This document shows, in pieces, positions 1 to 10,390 of a stretch of DNA of 23,258 nucleotides. The notes below the pieces were generated by a model, which saw only the letters and a program-made list of their open reading frames with translations, did not search any database and was not told where the DNA came from. A program made the translations under genes and the position numbers. This stretch comes from Chlamydomonas sphaeroides (Eukaryota > Chlorophyta > Chlorophyceae > Chlamydomonadales > Chlamydomonadaceae). The DNA lies in contig BDDC01001067.1 of NCBI GenBank assembly GCA_001662425.1, positions 11,140 through 34,397 on the forward strand. Direction: 5' to 3'. The number at the start of each line of letters is the position of its first letter. Position 1 is the first letter of the stretch.

Positions 1-150
1 CTGCCTCTCTGCCTCTCTGTCTCTCTGTCTCTCTGTCTCTCTGTCTCTCTGTCTCTCTTTCTCTCTGTCTCTCTGTCTCTCTGTCTCTGTCTCTGTCTCT
101 GTCTCTGTCTCTGTCTCTGTCTCTGTCTCTGTCTCTGTCTCTGTCTCTGT
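1..150. repeat. CTCTGT/CTCTGTCT microsatellite in an intron
   Basis: A pure polypyrimidine tract of CTCTGT and CTCTGTCT units that starts at or before the window edge. It sits in the intron after the last visible exon of the M11 gene (donor GTGCGT at 194-189). On the transcribed strand it is an AGAGAC-rich tract. Confidence 0.95.
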
Positions 151-194
151 GTATCCTTGTACTTTTGCATTGCCCCGCCAACCCCGGCACGCAC

Positions 195-2149
195 CGGGTG
201 TTGAAGTGCGAGCAGCCCGTGTCGTCGCGGCAGGCCCCCTCCGCGTCCGCCGTCCGGCCGGACTGATAGCCAAAGGGCCCCTCCACAAATATCACGTCAG
301 GTAATGTCGTGAAGCCCGGCTTGTCGAAGCAGGGGGGCACTGGCGAGAGTAGTTAGGACGGGCGCGGAAGGCGGGGGTAAGCCACCTAAGCAAGTGCACG
401 TGCGGTGGGCCGCACCCATAGCTGTATAGATCGCTCCACAAGCAAGCACGTGTTTTGTTGGCACCAACGCCGCCGGCGCGCGTGCTCCTCGTCTGCCAGC
501 CCAGCCCAAACCAAGCAACGGCAGCTGGCACGCCGCCACACCATGAACCCGCAGCTGGGTGGTGCGCGTGTGTTCTGGATTTGTATTGTTGCGGATACGT
601 ACATTATTCATGAATCATACATACATACATACGTGCACGACAAAACGTGTTTGCCCTGGGCTGCATGCGAGGCTTGCATGCTCACCAATCTTGCGGTATG
701 TGCACACGCCAGGACGAGCGGCGTACCAGCCAATGTCGGTGCTGAAGGCGTTGCGCCTGCACGCACGCATGCACGCACGGCGGCACGTGTACCGACCACG
801 CGGGGCGGCGGGGCGGGCCATTCGTTATTGCACAGCGAGCGGAAGGCAGCGAGCCGCCGGAGCGCATGCGCATTATGTATGGCAGTTGCAGCCCCCGTGA
901 AGCTTGCGCTGCTTTGTGATACGGTATGTACGCATTCACGATACCTATGTAAAATTTATTGTGCCCTACGAACGTGTATGTTTGTATGTGCATTGGCAAG
1001 CCTGCCGTGTGCCTATCTTGCTTGATTGCACACAACAATATGAGGTCCAAACATGCAGTATGCCACCAGCCCCCTTCCCCGCCCATCTGCTCACCCATCC
1101 GTGCTGGTGTAGCAGCATAGCAGGCGTGGTCGGTGGGCGGGCGCCAAGCAAGCAAACCACGTACGCAGCCGAATTGAGGGTTGCGAGCGGCGGGCAGGGT
1201 AGGAGAAGTCACCAAGCATGTTTATATGAAATGCTGTTGTGGCGTCTGGCTGCGATACGATGCAAATATACGCCAGTAATGTATGTATATGTATCCGTGC
1301 ACATAAGGTGCGCAGCAGCAGACATGCGAACTATGTTGTCCTCAGGAGGTTGTCTGCCTGGTTGTCCTACCTGTTGCGGCATGCGTGCCGGTTGCTTGCA
1401 ACTTCATTCAACTCATCATGATATGAATGTTACCGACGTGCTATGTATGTAATGTCTTCATAGCTGCGCAGCCCTGACCTCCAGTGGGTGCACGTCGGGT
1501 TGGCGGTGCAGGCCGCCTCATCGCCCGGGCCTGCACGCATCCGCAGCGTCCATAGCATCCATAGCAGGCGGCATATGAATGTATGAACGGCGCATCGGCC
1601 AGCAGCCCAGATGCGCCGGGTGTGTGCCAGCTCGAAGTGCATGCGGCTTGCTTGGTTGCGTGGTACAGTTGCTTGGGCGATACAGCTAGCAGCATTCACA
1701 ATCAAAACAAGCGGCGAGAAATCTTGCCGACAGTCATCTTATACGTCATCGTAACTGCCCAAGTGCGTGCAGGCAGGCACTGGCTGGGTACGTAACGATA
1801 TTGAAACAACCGCCGACCCGCGCATCTTTCAAGACACCGGCACGCACCCCGGTACATGGACACATACACGCGCACTTGCGCGCGCCGCAAAGCTTCGTGC
1901 CCTCAGCGGACGGCTGCAATGCATTCCAGCGCGATCCGAATCCCTCGAATGTAGCACTAGTAGCACCGCTCATTGAAGCGAAAGGGTGCGGACGCCGTGC
2001 GTGATGTGCGTGTAACCAGTGGCAGCGACGAGCAAGACGGGTGGCGGTACAGAGGGTGCGGTGGGCCCAGCCATCCAACCGCGTACCCTCGGAGGCAGCT
2101 GTCCAGGTGACGTCAGGCAGCCGCACGTAGCCGGGCTTCTCGGGACAGG
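195..2149 (-). other. Exons 18-21: tandem cysteine-rich modules (PAN/apple-like pattern)
   Basis: Exons 2149-2087, 1530-1479, 756-686 and 339-195 encode residues 492-600. Two units follow the same pattern: C-x-x-KPGY/F-x-x-LPDV (492-504 and 556-568), then A-C-x5-C-x-H-W/F (519-528 and 589-598), with AFSTDIGWY...GVCTY completing the first. Introns fall at the same places in both units: phase 1 before PC..KPG, phase 2 after THWR/HFNTR. This is the signature of exon-duplicated modules. A PAN/apple-type ligand-binding role is suggested by spacing only. The second unit is cut by the window edge. Confidence 0.75.
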
Positions 2150-5100
2150 CTGGATGGAAGAGGGTGGACGGCAGCAATTAAGGAGTTTTTCACCCATTCT
2201 GGATAACTTGCTTGCTCCATTTACTACATATATATGTGGCATAAAAACAATGTTATATATGTACATAAGTATATATATATATATTTGTATCGCTGGCATG
2301 CGTGCATGCATGCACTCACGCCCCAGGCAGCTGTCTATTGTGTCCGTGTAGCGGCAGATCTCGATGGGCGAGCCCTCGTTGAGCACTCGCCGCCCGAGGT
2401 TGGCAGGGCCTGCGGTCAGTCCGCACCCGGGGTCCAGGGCAGGGGACGGAGGAACGAAGACCGCCGTCGCCACAATAAATAGCATTCTTATTTATAGCAA
2501 CATGTATATTGTTGCATGTGACTGGCCGCACGTGTCATCAGTAGTGTCATCGTGCCGTCAACAAGACTGCCGTTGCCACAGAAGTAGTAATGGCGAGGTT
2601 GCTAGCTGCTGTTATATATGTTGCATGCGACTCATGCTCGTGCACCATCCAGTAGTGTGCGTGCCTAGCCTAGCAGTTGTTGCGCGCGCTGTGTTGTGCG
2701 TGGGGGCCAATAACATATATGCACGATGTGCCCCCTCATCGCGGCACCCACTGCGGTTCCACAGCACCAGCTTGAAGGGCTCCAGGTGCAGCCAGCGCTG
2801 CGGGTGCAGCACCGCCACCAGCGTCACGCCCGCGTCGCCCTCGGCATCACGGGTGTCGTCCCTGGTTGGATGGACGGATGGGTGAGTGGACGGCGGGTAC
2901 ATGGACGGGGCCGCGGCGCGCATGCACGGACATGCACGGTGGCAAGCAATGGATGGGCACCGCACTGTGCTCGCTCGTGCGTAAGCAAGCGGGGGGGGGC
3001 AGAGCAAGCCAGAGCTAGCCATCATGCGAGCCAGAACCCGTACATCTCCTTGACGCACGCTCGTTCATGTGCACGCAATGGCGTAGGCATCTGCCCCACT
3101 CACATGCTTCGGATGGCAGTGTGGATCAGGACCTGCGTTTGGTTTGCGCGTGCAAAGGATGCGTGAGTCGATGCGTGCATGGCTTCTCATAAATCAAGTA
3201 CCAGATAGCCATGTGCGTATGTATCACGCAGGGACCACAATATTGTTTCAGGGTACTTGCTTGCTCAAGCTCGCAATAAACGAAAACAACACGGGCGAGC
3301 GTGAACGCTAGCTTGGCAGGCACTGCTGCATTTATGAGTGAGCCCAGCCATTCGAGCATGCGACCAAGTGCAGCCGCCAAGTCCCGACCTTGCCATCAAA
3401 CTCGCCCAAGAGGGCATCGTCGGCCCCAAACCGCGCGCGCAGTGCAATGTAGATGTTCCTGGCGGCGGGCGGGTGCGTGATGATGCACGACAGCAAGCAG
3501 TCCAGGCAGGGCGTTGCGTGTGTGGGTGTAGTGGGTGAGCATGAGGACGGACCGGGCGGTCGGGTATATGGGTACCACAGCCGCACGCAAGCGAGCCGAT
3601 GGGCTAGCTAGATGCATGGGCCGTCGGGCCGATGCATGGGCGGGTAGGGCGGGTGTGGGCATGGGCGCCAGCGTGTGAATACGCACGCACGGCGGACAGT
3701 GCATGAATGGGGTGCAAGGTGCGTGAGGCAGCAGGGTTTGCAACACGCCTGCAAAGAACACGTCTGCCAGCCGGCGTATGTATCGTGCATGCAAGCATTG
3801 GTCTTCGCGAGCGTTTCATAGGTATGATACATGCCAGACCTGTCGTACGATCCAGACTCCTCCAGCCAGTCCGGGCGGATCTGAGGAGACACATATCCAT
3901 GATAACAAACGATAAGTGTTGTCTGTAATTTGGCATTCATTTTTGGCAGACCGCGCGCGCATGTACAGATAGTAAGAGCAGATAGCACAAACTATACATA
4001 AAGCCGCTCTGCCAGCTCTACCCGCACGTTTTCATAAGCCAACTACTACAATGCATAAGCCCATGCACACCTTAATGTAGCCTTTGTCCGAGGAGACTGA
4101 TGTGGGCATGAGGGTTGTGCTGATGTTGGCCAACGGCGCCAGGCTGGCCGAGTTGAGTTCCATCTATGTGCGGTATGGAGGATACACAGCGAGCACATTA
4201 TTTATGTTTTGTGATATCCCGAGTCCTCCGCACCTCGGATGAATGCCTGATTGCGGCGGATGCATGGCGTGCAACGAGCAGGCCATCGTGTAAAAGCAGA
4301 GGACAACGGAGCATATATACACGCCATGCATTTATCTATGATGCACAATGCATGTGACTACTGGCTCTAATTATTACCAGCGGCTGCCAAGCCCAGGATA
4401 TACACATACACGCACTTATATTATATATACGTATGCATGCCGTCTGCATATATTATTAATTATGACATGATGTATGATATTCATGCAAATTTCAAAATAT
4501 ATTGGCTGCTCTCACCAGCGGCTGGCCCCAGCCCATGCGCCAGAGCTCGGGCGCGTTGGGGCACACGAGGCCCTGGCCCATGCTGCGGTCGGTGAGGCAG
4601 AGCGAGCATACATGGTTTGCATCGGAACGGAATGGAAGGCCCACACGATGTACAAGCAACGCAAGCCACTCAGTAAGTTCCTGTTTAGATCGCAACATAC
4701 ACACACATGCGTTGAGGGCAATGACAAATTAATCAGATTTAACTAGATAGACGAAACAGACAATATTTGCCAGGCCTATTCAGCGTACACTGAAGAGAAG
4801 TCAAAGCCTGGCCCGCCGGGGGTCTGCACGTAACCACCAGGGCGGTAAGCGGTGTACAGGCCTGCAGTGGGCAGTGAGCACGCAAACCAAGGGGAGCGTT
4901 AGCGGGCAGCCGAGATGAACATATATATGTAGCTAAATGCGAGAGTGCCCCGATGGCGGTCCAGCCATTATCTCTTCCATTAAGCTCACCATAGTTGCGC
5001 AGGATCTGTTGCAAGAACACGACCGAACTGTTGTACCCCTGCGTGCCATAACGAGCAAGTCGATCATCAGATTAGAAACCAAGCAAGATAAATGTAGCGG

Positions 5101-8100
5101 TCGGCCTGGGTCGCGGTTGCGCCAATATATTGTAACATGCGCGTGTGTAGATCACGACATGCTCAAATAGATTGCACGGCGTGGCGGCAATCCCGCAGCA
5201 GCAGCCTCACGTTGCCTGAGTACCAGCTCGTGTATCCCTGCATCTCAGAAATGCCGTCAGTCCAGGGGCACGCCACCGAGGGCGGCAGCACAATGGCGGT
5301 GTGGTCAAAGCCAGCCGCCGCCTCTGCACGCAGCGGTGCCACAGCAGTGTGGGGTACATGCACGCAGGCAGGCAGGCCGGGCAGGAAGGTGCAGGCAGGT
5401 ATGGCAGGCAGGGGAGCACAGCTCGAGAGAAGGCGTGTGTGTCACACAACCTCGTGGAGAGAAGGCGTGTGTGTCACGCAACCTCCCTTCATCCGTCGAA
5501 TTCACACTATGTACATACATGTACATGCATATATATACATCCGAGCATTGTTTATGATGTACTGTACACATATATGCATACATCGCATGTATAAAGCATA
5601 CATGAACATCAAAGCATTCAGACCGCTCGCTCGTGGTATGTATGTATGTATGCATCACACCTGCTCCCAGGGATGCCGACACCGAATCCATGGCGGCTGC
5701 TGCAATGTGCTCCGTGTCGCAGGCGAGGGCCTCCGGCAGGCAGCCGATGACAGCCCCCACCACCTGCAGCCGCGGGGTGCGTATGTACGTACGTACAAGG
5801 AGAGCAGGAGTTGTACGGCATCACACAATCACAGAGAGAATGTACGGCAGCATGCACACATGCACAGAGAGAGTACGGCAGCACACATGCACACACGCAC
5901 AGCGATTACGGCAGCACGCACATGGCCTCTTTCGTGGACTGCACACGTCAGCAGTCGCCGGCCATTCAAGTAAGCAGGACAGTAGTATGGCTGCTGCTGT
6001 CCGTATGTATGCACAATTGGCAACCTACACACACCGCCCCGCTCCGCAGGGCTCCGCCCAGGCTTAGATGCACATATTGCTTCTCTAGCCTTACTGATGC
6101 CTAATAGATAAGGCATTCAACTTTAAAGCTAAGAAGCCTATGATATAATATATGCAATTCCAATTATTGTCAATAAACTTATGTACGGTGGGTACCTGCA
6201 GACCCGCCGCCCCGCTATACCTGCAGAGCCTCGCGGTCGATCGACATGGCTCCGTAGCTGCACCTGTGGATGGGATGGAGTCGCGCGATAGATGCATAGC
6301 CAGGGTGCATGCGTAAATAGATTGACAATCTCCCTTGATAAATCATGTGACAACATATCGTATGTTCTTGCGAAATCAGGACACTGGAACCCCTAGCCAT
6401 GGCTGCACAGCTGCACATGCAGCTGCACCTCGATTTTTTAAGGGGCCGGCGTTACGCTGTGGGCGACATGCATGATACATCATTTCATGTGCGAGGATTG
6501 AATACATCCAAGCAAGTTAGATAAACAGGCGCCGACCCACCGAAATAGGAGTAGAAATAGAAACAGATGTACGGTCCCACCTGGTCACCATGTCAAAATG
6601 CTGCCAGGTGGTCGCTTTCTGCATTTCCCGCACCTGCACATACATTCATGGACGCAAGAGCCGCGACATCAGGGCAGCCGAGCCAAGCCAGGCAGCCAGG
6701 CAGGGAGGCAGGCAGGCAGGCAAGCATAACCTCACGACGACAGGCGTAGCCATCTTGCAAAGTAAGGCCCGGCAACATCATTATATACATATGAAACACA
6801 CACGCAGCAGCAATCATTATGTATGACTAACGATTGAGCATGTCGCGCCCTGCGGCTGGTTGGGCTAGTTCATTAGCAACCAAGTTATGCTTCACAACCG
6901 CCGCACCACGTGGCTAGCTTTACGCCAGGGTTAGGCAACTGCTAGCTGTACTAGTTTCGCGATGGGAGGCCCCCCCCCGCTAGCTGCAGCTACTACTGCC
7001 ACTCCAGCGAGCCAGCGAGCTCACATTATATCCATTGCGCGAGCACTCCTCGTCCTTTATGGACACCACAGCCACGAGCAGCTTGATGATGAGGGGGCTG
7101 GGCTTGGAGGTGGGGGCCGGCAGGCTGACCACCTCCAGGTCCGATACCTGCACGCAGCGGGTCATGGGGTTTGTTGTTGCCTTTGCTGTCTTTGTCAGTA
7201 TGAGGAACACTTCGATAAGTCGTTACCGGGTATGTCTATCGAGATCTTCATATATGTATATATACATATATATGCGTGTTTGTAATTCCTGATCAAGCAT
7301 CGATGCGCGACCACGTAATGATGAAGAAGTTTTTATAAACGACGATCTTCATCCTGTGTGTATGTATCCTTCCAGATCAGGCAGGAACTGCTCACCGTTG
7401 ATCAGCGCTTCGTTGCAGCAGCAATGTCGCCCTGCCTGCCTGTGCGCTAACATGTACCCCACTCCCCACACCACGTGCTCGCTCCCCTGCGCTCTAACAT
7501 GTATGCACATGCCTTCCACCCTGCAGCAGTGCCACGCAAGCAAAGCTCGACAAGCCCACCCCACCCCACCTGGAAGCACGCCCGCCTCCCAACGACCGGC
7601 GTGCAGACCTGACCCGGGCAGGGGATGGCAAGCCAGCACGCACGCGGAGCGTCAGTTCCTTGCGTTCCTTCCTTCCGTGGATGGATGTTGTACATTACAC
7701 AAAAAAACCTTAAAAACCCTGAAGTCCATTACGCATACATACGCATCGCATGTGCCGACTTGACTCATTCTGCACTTCGTTGGGGTATGCACGTTCGCTG
7801 CAAGCCCAGCCAGCAGCAGCAAACCCGCAGCCCCGCGCACCAGCGAGACCCGGGCGTTGACCGGCACCAGCTCCCCATCGCCGTCCCGCGGCTGTCCGCC
7901 CAGCAGGCGGTAGGCCTGGTCGCCATCGGGTGGCAGCAGGCTCCAGTAGCCGACACTGCCGGCGGCCGTCAGCGCAAGTCGGCCCTGCGAGCGAGCGAGC
8001 GAGCGAGCACATACATACAGTGCGTGGCATGCGCAGGCCACGTGCCAGGCGTTCAGAAACATGTATGGTTCCTTGTTGAGTCCATCCGGTGCGGCGACAC

Positions 8101-9141
8101 GCGTGTGTGTCCTACAAGTATATATGGCATCAAATGCAGGCTGTAGCATGTTCGCATGGTGATTCGTTCTCGTTCTCGTGCTCGTTCGATCAAGAACTAG
8201 ACAGATTCAACTGGGTTTTATGTTATTGAATACATTAAATATAGGGTTTAGCATGTCCGTATGGTGATTCGTTCTATCCTAATACCCAGCCATGTCTGCT
8301 TGCGAGATGCTACACCGCAACGAACATTATGCATGCGCAGTGTGTGTCAAGGCGCGGTGGCAGCACACCGGACCTGGATTGAGAAAGGCTCGCCGAGGGG
8401 TGGAGGAGGCGAGGGCGGTGGGGCTGGGGGAGAGGGTGGCGCGGGCGGCGGCGAGGGCGGCGGCGAGGGCGGCTCGGGAGCTGCCACGCCGGGCGTTGTG
8501 GTCGTCCCTCGCGGCGGCGGCATCCCCCGGCGCGGCGGCGGCAGTCGGACCAGACGGAAGGCGGCGGCGTCGGCGCCTGCGATGACAGAGGCAGCAGCAG
8601 GGTGCGGTAGCTCAGGGCTGCTGTGGCAGCACACGGCTTGCATTCGCAGTCAAGGCGGCGGGCGCGGCGGGCGGGTGCGGTGCTGTCCGTACGCAGAAGA
8701 TAATGTGCAGCAGCTTGCACGCCGGCCTGAGGGGGCCGCAGCTACGTAGCCATGTAGGCGTGTGTGAGTGCGAGTATTCGTACATGTGAATGAAACCTAG
8801 CTACGACCCATGTATGTGGTGAAGGTTGGGGCGCTAAGCGATGCCGCCAGCATACAAAGCGAGCGCGCCGTGGTGCACCCTAGCTACAGCAGCGCCCCTG
8901 TGCTTGGCCCGGTCGCTCGGCCCCGCTCCCCAAGCCTGCCAGCCGCCTGCTGATGAATCGATGGGGGGGCATATATATCCCCGTCCAGTCTGGCCTCAAG
9001 CAAAGACCGGCCACCGCTAAGGTGCCATCCATCTGTCAGGCAGGGCGGCCGCATGCGCACAGGGTCTGCCTCACGTGGCGCACTGCTGCCCCACGCACAC
9101 AGCACCACCAGCAGCGCCATGTGAGCGGCGGCACGGGCCAT
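195..9141 (-). CDS. Secreted peptidase M11 (gametolysin/VMP) family protein with degenerate active site; 3' end beyond window
   Basis: Spliced minus-strand gene. Exons in transcript order: 9141-9075, 8576-8374, 7984-7841, 7147-7025, 6633-6581, 6263-6221, 5763-5661, 5323-5211, 5038-4990, 4861-4789, 4582-4516, 4163-4071, 3880-3840, 3458-3389, 3132-3104, 2861-2752, 2409-2320, 2149-2087, 1530-1479, 756-686, 339-195. They total 1802 nt (600 codons plus 2 nt) with matching phase at all 20 junctions and no stop. M11 landmarks appear in order: CSYG (198-201), GFDHTAIVLP with CPW (about 250-266), the HExxH-equivalent segment (293-303), VMG and CPNAP...MGW (324-342), and NIYIALR (392-398). Gametolysin and Volvox VMPs degrade extracellular-matrix glycoproteins. 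This copy lacks the catalytic residues, so a binding or regulatory role in the wall/matrix is inferred. Family call is firm; activity is doubtful. The final exon ends in phase 2, so the gene continues past the left edge. Confidence 0.9.
2320..4582 (-). other. Exons 11-17: Met-turn region and C-terminal half of the M11 domain
   Basis: Exons 4582-4516, 4163-4071, 3880-3840, 3458-3389, 3132-3104, 2861-2752 and 2409-2320 encode residues 325-490. MGQGLVCPNAPELWRMGW (325-342) matches the family's MG...C-NAP...LGW block after the zinc site. It is followed by YIKIRPDWLEES and NIYIALRARFG, the usual C-terminal beta strands. The 29-nt exon 3132-3104 is one of the smallest in the window, but it is needed to keep phase (0 to 2). 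The last exon holds Cys479 and Cys488 and leads into the cysteine-rich modules. Confidence 0.82.
4789..5038 (-). other. Exons 9-10: degenerate metallopeptidase active site (QQxxRxxGxxT)
   Basis: Exon 5038-4990 and exon 4861-4789 join in phase 1 to give QQILRNYGLYT at residues 293-303. The family consensus is HExxHxxGxxH (gametolysin) or QExxHxxGxxH (VMPs). Q293 (CAA, 5011-5009) matches VMPs. Q294 (CAG, 5008-5006) replaces the catalytic Glu, R297 (CGC, 4999-4997) the second metal ligand, and T303 (ACC, 4853-4851) the third. Gly300 is kept. E-to-Q and H-to-R are each single-base changes. Flanking residues (SSVVFLQQ before, FDFSSV after) remain family-like. Exon 10 is drawn to 4789, using donor GTACGC, because that restores phase with exon 11. 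Confidence 0.85.
5211..7984 (-). other. Exons 3-8: N-terminal half of the M11 domain
   Basis: Exons 7984-7841, 7147-7025, 6633-6581, 6263-6221, 5763-5661 and 5323-5211 encode residues 91-283. Recognisable family elements are an early beta-rich part (GYWSLLPPDGDQAYRLLGG), SDLEVVSLPAP followed by hydrophobic IIKLLVAVV and a Cys (174), the CSYG motif (198-201), VVGAVIGCLP with a paired Cys (219, 226), then GFDHTAIVLPPS-ACPW. The cysteine usually found in the segment just before the catalytic motif (CRVW-like in the family) is absent here; the segment reads YTSWYSGN. The exon 3 donor is taken at 7840 (GTGCGC); a second in-frame GTGCAT lies further downstream. Confidence 0.82.
8374..8576 (-). other. 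Exon 2 of the M11 gene: hydroxyproline-type PPSPPP spacer
   Basis: Residues 23-90. Residues 53-82 alternate P with S and A (PEPPSPPPSPPPAPP and onward), the (SP)n/PPSPPP composition of volvocine cell-wall and matrix glycoproteins, where prolines are usually hydroxylated and O-glycosylated. The exon then runs into GEPFSIQ, the start of the M11-type N-terminal region. Donor GTCCGG follows at 8373. This supports an extracellular location. The other frames of this GC-rich block are also open, but only this one joins both neighbours in phase. Confidence 0.8.
9075..9141 (-). other. Exon 1 of the M11 gene: start codon and signal peptide
   Basis: The ATG at 9141-9139 opens MARAAAHMALLVVLCAWGSS, a typical signal peptide: a short basic start, a hydrophobic core (residues 8-16) and small residues before the cut. 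The exon ends in phase 1 at donor GTGAGG (9074-9069), which fits the two-base start of the exon at 8576. An internal ATG (residue 8) could also serve as start. The start is chosen by the signal peptide plus phase match; no transcript evidence is available. Confidence 0.75.
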
Positions 9142-9240
9142 GAGACCAGCCGTGCCGCGAGCGCAACGGAGGCAGTAGTCGCCGGCGGGCGTGTCACCTG
9201 CGGCGGCATGAAGCGGGGCAGTTGGTCGGTGGCGGGTCGT

Positions 9241-10360
9241 TCACAAAGCATAACCGCGTCCGACATCGCCCAGGTCGGTGTCCAGAATCTGCGTGGCGAC
9301 ACTGTGGCTGCAGGTGTTGCGCGGGTGGCGGCGGGCAGCATTCGCTAGAGGTGACCAGCTTCGCGATAACCGCGACCCGAACACTGGGCTAGGTGGATCG
9401 AGCGCAGCAATGTGTTCCACGGTCGCGAGGCGATGATCGCCGAGAAGCCGCGCGCTCCATGTCTCATTTTTGTTACACACGCGCTCTGGCTGGCACCTGT
9501 TGCAAAGATCCCGGACGCTGCGCTCAAAGACGACTGAATACATAGTTGAACAAGGCAGAGAGAGAGATGTTCAATTTTATCCCCTTGAATTGACAAGTGC
9601 CGGTCGTCTACGTCACTGTCGATGTATATAAATAAGCTGCACACATACTAACTTACCTGCGTTGCGGCGCGGCTGTCGCGGCGCTGCTCGTCAACTCAGG
9701 TTTTACGTGCAGACTAGAGCATCAGTAAGTTGAGTACGTATGTGCAGACTGTTATCTTCATAGGGCGTGTACGCACGTCCATCGGGCAGGCCTGGTCTGA
9801 CCATAACCGAGCCTCCGAGCGGTTGGGCATGAACACGCGGGTCGGACGTACGTCGCCGACGGGGTCCCCACGGCTCCCCCCACCCTGCCCCACCACCGCT
9901 CCCACGGCCGACCCACGAACGCACTCTGCAGTGCCCACCCCCATCACCTTCCAGGTATCTGCTTGATGCGGCCTGGCGCTTAACATGGCAGCCGCCTGGG
10001 TGAGCCGCTCCTTTGCTAGCCTGATGAGCTTCCCTAGCGTGCCCCTTGACCCCCTCCCCTCGGCAACTTCCGGGCTCCCGAGCAGCCCATCGCGCCACAC
10101 CGCACAGCTGAGGTGGGGGCGGGAACAGGCCAACGCAATGCGCGTGGCTATTCCGCATTTACATTTGTGTACGGGACGATGTGCGTGGGGTCCGCCGCCG
10201 ACATATCGTACCAGGCATACAGGGAACATATGTTCTGCTATCCTGCGCCCTGGTGCTGCGGCCGCTTACTGGGTTACTGCCCACGCACGTCATCAATGCC
10301 TCACCGGCCCCCTGCATCCCCCAAACGTAACTGCCCATGGGCCACGGAGCCAGACTCACA
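9241..10360 (-). other. Coding-like stretches, unassigned, possible small minus-strand gene
   Basis: Several pieces read like exons on the minus strand. These are WPMGSYVWGMQGA ending at donor GTGAGG (10305); NICSLYAWYDMSAADPTHIV (10234 to 10163 or slightly shorter); CAVWRDGLLGSPEVAEG through KLIRLAKERLTQAAAMLSAR (10107-9948, donor GTGATG); VFMPNRSEARLWSDQACPMD ending at donor GTGCGT (9777); and a possible last exon ILDTDLGDVGRGYAL plus TGA (9288-9241). I do not recognise a family, and not all phases can be made to agree, so no gene model is given. If real, the gene would end only about 100 bases before the M11 start codon. It could instead be the decayed remains of a gene. Confidence 0.3.
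9625..9636. promoter_or_regulatory. TATA-like sequence in the spacer
   Basis: TATATAAATAAG reads as a TATA box on the plus strand; the reverse complement (CTTATTTATATA) could also serve on the minus strand, about 480 bases before the M11 start codon. No initiator or conserved spacing was recognised, so its target is uncertain. Confidence 0.25.
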
Positions 10361-10390
10361 GATAGAGGCCATGAGAGGCCTTGAGAGGCC

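Larger units (their letters stand above)
340..9074 (-). other. Introns of the M11 gene: long, AT-rich patches and microsatellites
   Basis: About 7.2 kb of intron separates the 21 exons; many introns exceed 300 bases (for example 757-1478, 1531-2086, 5764-6220, 6634-7024, 7148-7840, 7985-8373). They hold no gene I can support. They carry simple repeats: (CATA)n near 618-632, (TA)n at 2268-2285, (TATG)n at 5638-5652, GGCA units at 6699-6721, TATA runs at 7253-7274, (GCGA)n at 7988-8008. A/T-rich islands such as 4410-4500 contrast strongly with the GC-rich introns of the two genes to the right. Confidence 0.8.

Noticed and set aside
1746..2086. Extension of exon 2149 through an open frame with GFGSRWNAL...GTKLCGARKC
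   Set aside because: Donor GTACGC at 2086 gives phase 1, which exactly fits exon 1530-1479 and the module pattern; the extension has no matching downstream junction.
3604..3800. Possible M11-gene exon encoding DVFFAGVLQTLLPH
   Set aside because: Exons 3880-3840 and 3458-3389 join directly in phase 2 to give SYDR-NIYIALR, which matches the family; adding this piece breaks the frame.
7392..7430. Possible small exon (CAG-flanked, donor GTGAGC) in the intron 7148-7840
   Set aside because: Its phase does not fit between exons 7984-7841 and 7147-7025, which are phase 0 on both sides and join well without it.
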